Source: Hyphomonadaceae bacterium (GTDB lineage: Bacteria; Pseudomonadota; Alphaproteobacteria; Caulobacterales; Aquidulcibacteraceae). Taken from it: a stretch of 8,788 nt of DNA. This document shows positions 5,710-8,788 of the stretch, piece by piece. Made by a program: the position numbers and the translations under genes. Location of the stretch: assembly GCA_003526465.1 (NCBI GenBank), contig DPWD01000196.1, positions 345 through 9,132 on the forward strand, read 5' to 3'. How positions within the stretch are numbered: position 1 is the first letter of the stretch; every line of letters begins with the position of its first letter. The notes under the pieces are model-generated. The model had not been told where the DNA came from. It did not search any database and saw only the letters and a list, made by a program, of their open reading frames with translations.

Positions 5710-6776
5710 TGGCTCAGTTTCCGAAGATTGGCGCCGGGCTCTTTGCGTCGCTCGTAGTCCATTTGGCGCCAAGCGAGAAAATCGAGCGATCCAGGCGCGT
5801 TACCTAAGCCCGCCCACCACTGAATTTCGTACGCAGCGCCCTCGGGAGCCTCGTGCCCGAAAAATTCGCTTACCGACTCGGAACCACTTAAGGTCGCTTG
5901 TCGCTCGCTCCAGAGGGTCAAAAACTTCTCTAATAGCGCCGTTGCTTCCGCCAGCGAATGGCCGAAGAGATGGCGAAGAGATGTGATGGATTCTTTGAAA
6001 AGCCATTCGTCCCCTTCGCCGATTGTCTCCCGGGTAAGCCACTCAGGAAGTTCCCCTTGCACGAAATACTCGCGTGTGGCCGCTGCGGCGAGTCCAGCTG
6101 GCAGCGTCAATTCCGCGGATGTGTAGCCGCCAACGCCGTTTGAGCCTCGGCGAAAGATCACCGGGCTTTCGTCACGAGGCAATTCGCCAACCGCGCGCCG
6201 ACGATTGTAAATCATCTGAGCGCGTTGGCCATTCGTCCGATAGAAGAGCTCATCATCCTCGTAGCCCCGCATGCCTATGTGCAGGTGTCCTGATCCGTCG
6301 CCCGCTAGGATCGCGTCGAACTTCTCCAACTCGGTGGGTAAGAGCTGTGCGGAACAATCTCCCCATACTTGCCAGCCCTCGTGGCCACCCAAACGAATCC
6401 AATCAGGCTTCGTTAGTTTTTGCTCAAATTCAAAGTGAGCCCGGGGCCAAACGCCGTGTGAATGCCCGCTTAGGTGAGCGGCGCCAAGGTACCGGTAGTC
6501 GTCAGCTGCGAAGCGTAGGAATATTTGGTACCGGCCTTCTGGCGCGGCGGGCATCCACACCGGCGGGCCGTCTACCGTCCATGTATTAACCTTGTAGTGT
6601 TTCTTCGGAACCCAATCCACGCCTCGCGGCGAACTCAGGGTGATCGATTCCTGCTCAAACAGGCAAACCACGTCCGTCGGTGTCGACACGAACTGGCCGT
6701 CGCAATAATGTTGTTGCCCGGTGCCAAAAGTGCGAACGGCATCCCTGCGCGACAGTATTGAGAGCGGAGTGAGCAT
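5706..6776 (-). CDS. Unrecognised 356-residue protein upstream of a HicB-like gene
   Basis: I do not recognise this protein with confidence. From the ATG at 6776 it has 356 residues, is soluble-looking (no signal peptide or membrane segment) and is rich in tryptophan and aromatics. About 30-140 looks beta-rich, with RYQIFLRF (82-89) and YRYLGAAHL (94-102). About 140-250 (HLHIGM, ELFYRTNGQRAQMIYNR, then LPAGLAAAATREYFVQGELP and EWL) resembles the general plan of Imm1-type immunity proteins: strands, then a helix ending in G-x-L-P-x-W. The remainder (about 255-356) is helical. The frame is open upstream to a TTG at 6917, but that stretch looks non-coding. No clear ribosome site precedes the ATG. 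Two sampled lines average about 56% GC, below the flanking genes. The ATGA overlap with the HicB-like gene and the position between mutM and ubiE suggest an acquired two-gene module. Toxin, immunity protein or metabolic roles are all open. Confidence 0.75.
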   Translation of the reverse strand: MLTPLSILSRRDAVRTFGTGQQHYCDGQFVSTPTDVVCLFEQESITLSSPRGVDWVPKKHYKVNTWTVDGPPVWMPAAPEGRYQIFLRFAADDYRYLGAAHLSGHSHGVWPRAHFEFEQKLTKPDWIRLGGHEGWQVWGDCSAQLLPTELEKFDAILAGDGSGHLHIGMRGYEDDELFYRTNGQRAQMIYNRRRAVGELPRDESPVIFRRGSNGVGGYTSAELTLPAGLAAAATREYFVQGELPEWLTRETIGEGDEWLFKESITSLRHLFGHSLAEATALLEKFLTLWSERQATLSGSESVSEFFGHEAPEGAAYEIQWWAGLGNAPGSLDFLAWRQMDYERRKEPGANLRKLSQ

Positions 6777-6972
6777 AGCAGAAGCGTAAATGCAGGTGGA
6801 CCCGCAAGCAATTGCCGGAAACCCCGTTTCCGACGACGCGTGCCGAGCGGCAGAGCTGTGGCAATCGACAGGCTCAGCGCAATTTTCGAGCCGGTTACCA
6901 ACATGTCTGGCCCCCAATCACCGTGTCTCCGGTCGCATAGCGCAATCCCATCCACACAGCTATGCTCCCCCC
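6777..6972. promoter_or_regulatory. Divergent spacer between the unknown gene and ubiE
   Basis: This 196-base spacer should contain both divergent promoters. It holds an 8-base palindrome GCAATTGC (6808-6815), immediately followed by a perfect 7-bp inverted repeat CGGAAAC-CCC-GTTTCCG (6816-6832). The pair sits 32-56 bases upstream of the unknown gene's ATG, a plausible operator position for an autoregulating HicB-like protein. On the plus strand a -10-like TATGCT (6961-6966) ends six bases before the ubiE ATG. On the minus strand TTGCTT and a weak TACGCT are 17 bases apart and end close to the ATG at 6776. Neither gene has a Shine-Dalgarno site, so leaderless transcripts are possible. No -35 matches the ubiE hexamer well. 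Confidence 0.35.
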
Positions 6973-7728
6973 ATGCCCACCGACACCGCCTCCTTCGGCT
7001 TCCAGGACGTGCCCAAGGCCGAGAAGGCCGCACGCGTCAGGGGCGTATTTTCCTCCGTCGCCTCCAAATACGACCTGATGAACGACGCCATGTCGGGGGG
7101 CATGCACCGGCTTTGGAAGGACGCCGCGGCGGCGAAACTCAATCCCCAACCGGGCGAACTGATCCTCGACGTGGCGGGCGGCACCGGCGACATCGCCCGG
7201 CGGCTGAAGAAGTTAGGCGACGCCGCCGCCAAGCGCCGCGGCCTTGAGCCTCCCGAAATCCACGTCATCGACATCAACGCCGAAATGTTAGAGGCCGGGC
7301 GCAAACGTGGTGAAGATGGGCTTTACTGGCATGAGGGCGACGCCGAGCGCCTGCCCGTCGATGACGGCGCCGCCGACGCCTACATCATCTCTTTCGGCAT
7401 CCGCAATTGCACCGATATCCCAGCGGTGCTGCGCGAGGCAAAGCGCGTCCTGAAGCCCGGCGGGCGCTTCTATTGCCTGGAATTCTCGCGCCTCGCCATC
7501 GGCGGGCTCGAGCCGGTTTATGATTTCTACTCCTTTAAGGCGATCCCGGCGCTGGGGAAATTGCTCGCGGACGACCCGGATTCCTACAGATATCTGGTGG
7601 AATCCATCCGCCGGTTTCCGGATCAGGAACGCTTCTTGGCTATGATCGGGGCGGCGGGGTTTGCGCGCGCGGCCTATCGCAACATGGCTGGCGGCGTTGT
7701 GGCGCTGCATTGGGGTTGGTCGCTTTAG
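6973..7728 (+). CDS. ubiE: Demethylubiquinone/demethylmenaquinone C-methyltransferase UbiE
   Basis: The 251-residue product uses S-adenosylmethionine to C-methylate the benzoquinol ring in ubiquinone synthesis; some homologs also make menaquinone. The SAM-binding motif is [12 protein letters not shown] (64-75), and the acidic end of strand two is VIDIN (98-102). Two UbiE family signatures are clear: [17 protein letters not shown] (33-49), and [17 protein letters not shown] followed by KPGG (144-164). [16 protein letters not shown] (215-230) and the C-terminal WGWSL also fit, and the length is normal. The ATG at 6973 gives the expected N-terminus ([19 protein letters not shown]). The frame is open further upstream without family similarity. 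The start is preceded by CTCCCCCC rather than a ribosome site. The stop TAG shares its last base with the ubiB GTG, so the two genes are translationally coupled. Their pairing is conserved and supports the ubiquinone role. Confidence 0.97.
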   Translation: MPTDTASFGFQDVPKAEKAARVRGVFSSVASKYDLMNDAMSGGMHRLWKDAAAAKLNPQPGELILDVAGGTGDIARRLKKLGDAAAKRRGLEPPEIHVIDINAEMLEAGRKRGEDGLYWHEGDAERLPVDDGAADAYIISFGIRNCTDIPAVLREAKRVLKPGGRFYCLEFSRLAIGGLEPVYDFYSFKAIPALGKLLADDPDSYRYLVESIRRFPDQERFLAMIGAAGFARAAYRNMAGGVVALHWGWSL

Positions 7729-8788
7729 TGTTTTCCTGGCTCGGACATTCCTGGCGATTGCTGCGAGTAGCGGGAACGCTGGCGCGCTACGACGTGCTGC
7801 TGCCGGAGGAATATTACGAGCGCTACCCGGTATCGCTGCAGGCGACCCACACGCTGTTGCGCATATTTGCCAAGCGCAATCGCGGACGCACCGTTGGCGC
7901 GCGGCTGGCGAAGGCGTTCGAACGGCTGGGCCCGGCCTACGTCAAGGTCGGCCAATTCCTGGCCACCCGGCCCGACATGATCGGCGTTACCGTCGCCCAG
8001 GAACTGGGACGCCTCAAGGACAAGCTGCCCCCGTTCTCACGCACCATCGCGCTTGACACCATCAATTCCGAACTCGGCGGCACCGAGGAAGTGTTTTCAG
8101 GCGTCTCCGAAGCCATGGCCGCCGCCTCGATCGCGCAAGTGCATCAGGGCATCGTGCCGCGCCACGGCGTCGTCGCCATCAAGGTGCTGCGCCCGCGCAT
8201 CGAGAAGAAGATGGCCAAGGAAATGGGCGCGCTGCGTTTCCTGGCGCAAGGCATCGAATTATTCTCCAAACAATCGCGCCGGCTGGAACCGGTGCAATTC
8301 ATCGATACGGTCGCCGCCGCCACCGAGCGCGAATTGGACCTGCGCCTGGAAGCAGGTGCGGCGGCCGAGTTCCGCGAAGTGGCGGAGAAGGACGGCTACC
8401 TCACGGTTCCGAACATCGATTGGATGCGCTCGTCGAAACGGGTGATGACGCTCGACTGGATCGACGGCGTGCCGCTGACCGATTCCAAGGGGCTAGACAA
8501 AGCCGGCGCCGACCGCGGCGCGCTCGCCATCGCCATCACCCGCGGCTTTCTCGCCGCCGCGCTCGATTACGGCTTCTTCCACGCCGACATGCACGAGGGC
8601 AACCTCATGTATGGCAAGGACGGCAAGCTCTGGATCGTCGATTTCGGCATCATGGGCCGCATTGGCCAGAAGGAGCGCCGTTACCTCGCCGAGATTTTGT
8701 ACGGCTTCCTCAAGCGCGACTATCGCCGTGTCGCGGAGGTGCACCAGGAAGCGGGCTACGTGCCGGAGAAGTTCACGGTCGAGGAATT
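7728..8788 (+). CDS. ubiB: Ubiquinone biosynthesis protein UbiB (atypical kinase/ATPase), 3' truncated
   Basis: This is the first 353 codons of UbiB, an ADCK/ABC1-family atypical kinase-like ATPase needed for ubiquinone synthesis at the membrane. The frame has no early ATG. Translation most likely starts at the GTG overlapping the ubiE stop (TAGTG), giving MFSWLGHSWRLLRVAGTLAR, which matches the family N-terminus. Hallmarks in order are the KxGQ motif KVGQ (73-76), the Ala-rich loop AAAS (131-134) that replaces a kinase G-loop, the lysine in AIKVLRP (K152), the ExD motif ELD (202-204), the catalytic-loop equivalent HADMHEGN (285-292) and metal-binding DFG (305-307). The Glu where HADxHPGN normally has Pro is mildly unusual. 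The window ends inside the gene. The C-terminal part, including the usual one or two membrane helices, is not visible. Everything seen is intact. Confidence 0.96.
   Translation, partial: MFSWLGHSWRLLRVAGTLARYDVLLPEEYYERYPVSLQATHTLLRIFAKRNRGRTVGARLAKAFERLGPAYVKVGQFLATRPDMIGVTVAQELGRLKDKLPPFSRTIALDTINSELGGTEEVFSGVSEAMAAASIAQVHQGIVPRHGVVAIKVLRPRIEKKMAKEMGALRFLAQGIELFSKQSRRLEPVQFIDTVAAATERELDLRLEAGAAAEFREVAEKDGYLTVPNIDWMRSSKRVMTLDWIDGVPLTDSKGLDKAGADRGALAIAITRGFLAAALDYGFFHADMHEGNLMYGKDGKLWIVDFGIMGRIGQKERRYLAEILYGFLKRDYRRVAEVHQEAGYVPEKFTVEE

Noticed and set aside
6777..6917. 47-codon upstream extension of the unknown protein from a TTG
   Set aside because: The extension looks compositionally random, occupies the divergent promoter spacer and crosses the inverted repeats.
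6948..6956. Second DnaA box (CCATCCACA) upstream of ubiE
   Set aside because: It has two mismatches in the T-rich half and is isolated, so it is within chance expectation.
6790..6972. 61-codon upstream extension of UbiE
   Set aside because: UbiE homologs start close to the FGFQDVP segment, and the extension has no family character.
1..8788. CRISPR array, parS site, insertion sequence or rRNA gene
   Set aside because: No regularly spaced repeats, no TGTTTCACGTGAAACA-like site, no transposase motifs and no rRNA sequence were seen.

Overview
This window looks like the replication-origin neighbourhood of an alphaproteobacterial chromosome of fairly high GC. Hand counts of single 60-base lines give about 63-75% GC in conserved genes. 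The gene order dnaN / dnaA / rpsT / enoyl-CoA hydratase / mutM / ubiE / ubiB is the familiar alphaproteobacterial dnaA block. The C-x4-C variant of the MutM zinc finger and the UbiE-UbiB gene pair fit the same assignment. I cannot name a genus.

Layout. The left two thirds are transcribed leftwards (minus strand): dnaN (57-1178), dnaA (1373-2770), rpsT (3162-3443), an enoyl-CoA hydratase/isomerase (3686-4459), mutM (4602-5459), a frameshifted HicB-like small gene (5452-5709) and an unrecognised 356-residue protein (5706-6776). After a 196-base divergent spacer, ubiE (6973-7728) and ubiB (7728 to the window edge, truncated) run rightwards. UbiE and UbiB both act in ubiquinone biosynthesis, and their reading frames overlap by one base.

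Functional themes. dnaA and dnaN encode the initiator and the sliding clamp. The 391-base dnaA-rpsT spacer contains a 120-base stretch of about 40% GC, a DnaA box with one mismatch and two adjacent palindromes, so it is the best oriC candidate here. rpsT has a convincing sigma-70 type promoter. mutM repairs oxidised bases. The ubiE-ubiB pair builds the respiratory quinone.

Unusual parts. (1) DnaA is clearly a DnaA, but its AAA+ core departs from consensus at the P-loop, at sensor I and at the Box VII arginine-finger position, which is lysine here. (2) Between mutM and ubiE sits a lower-GC two-gene module: a large unknown protein whose stop overlaps (ATGA) the start of a HicB/ribbon-helix-helix type gene. 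The small gene carries a one-base deletion in a short homopolymer run. This is the most likely place for an undescribed system, with the unknown protein as a candidate toxin-, immunity- or effector-type partner. (3) Several strong stem-loops without U-tracts occupy the dnaA leader, the dnaA-dnaN spacer and the mutM-hydratase spacer.
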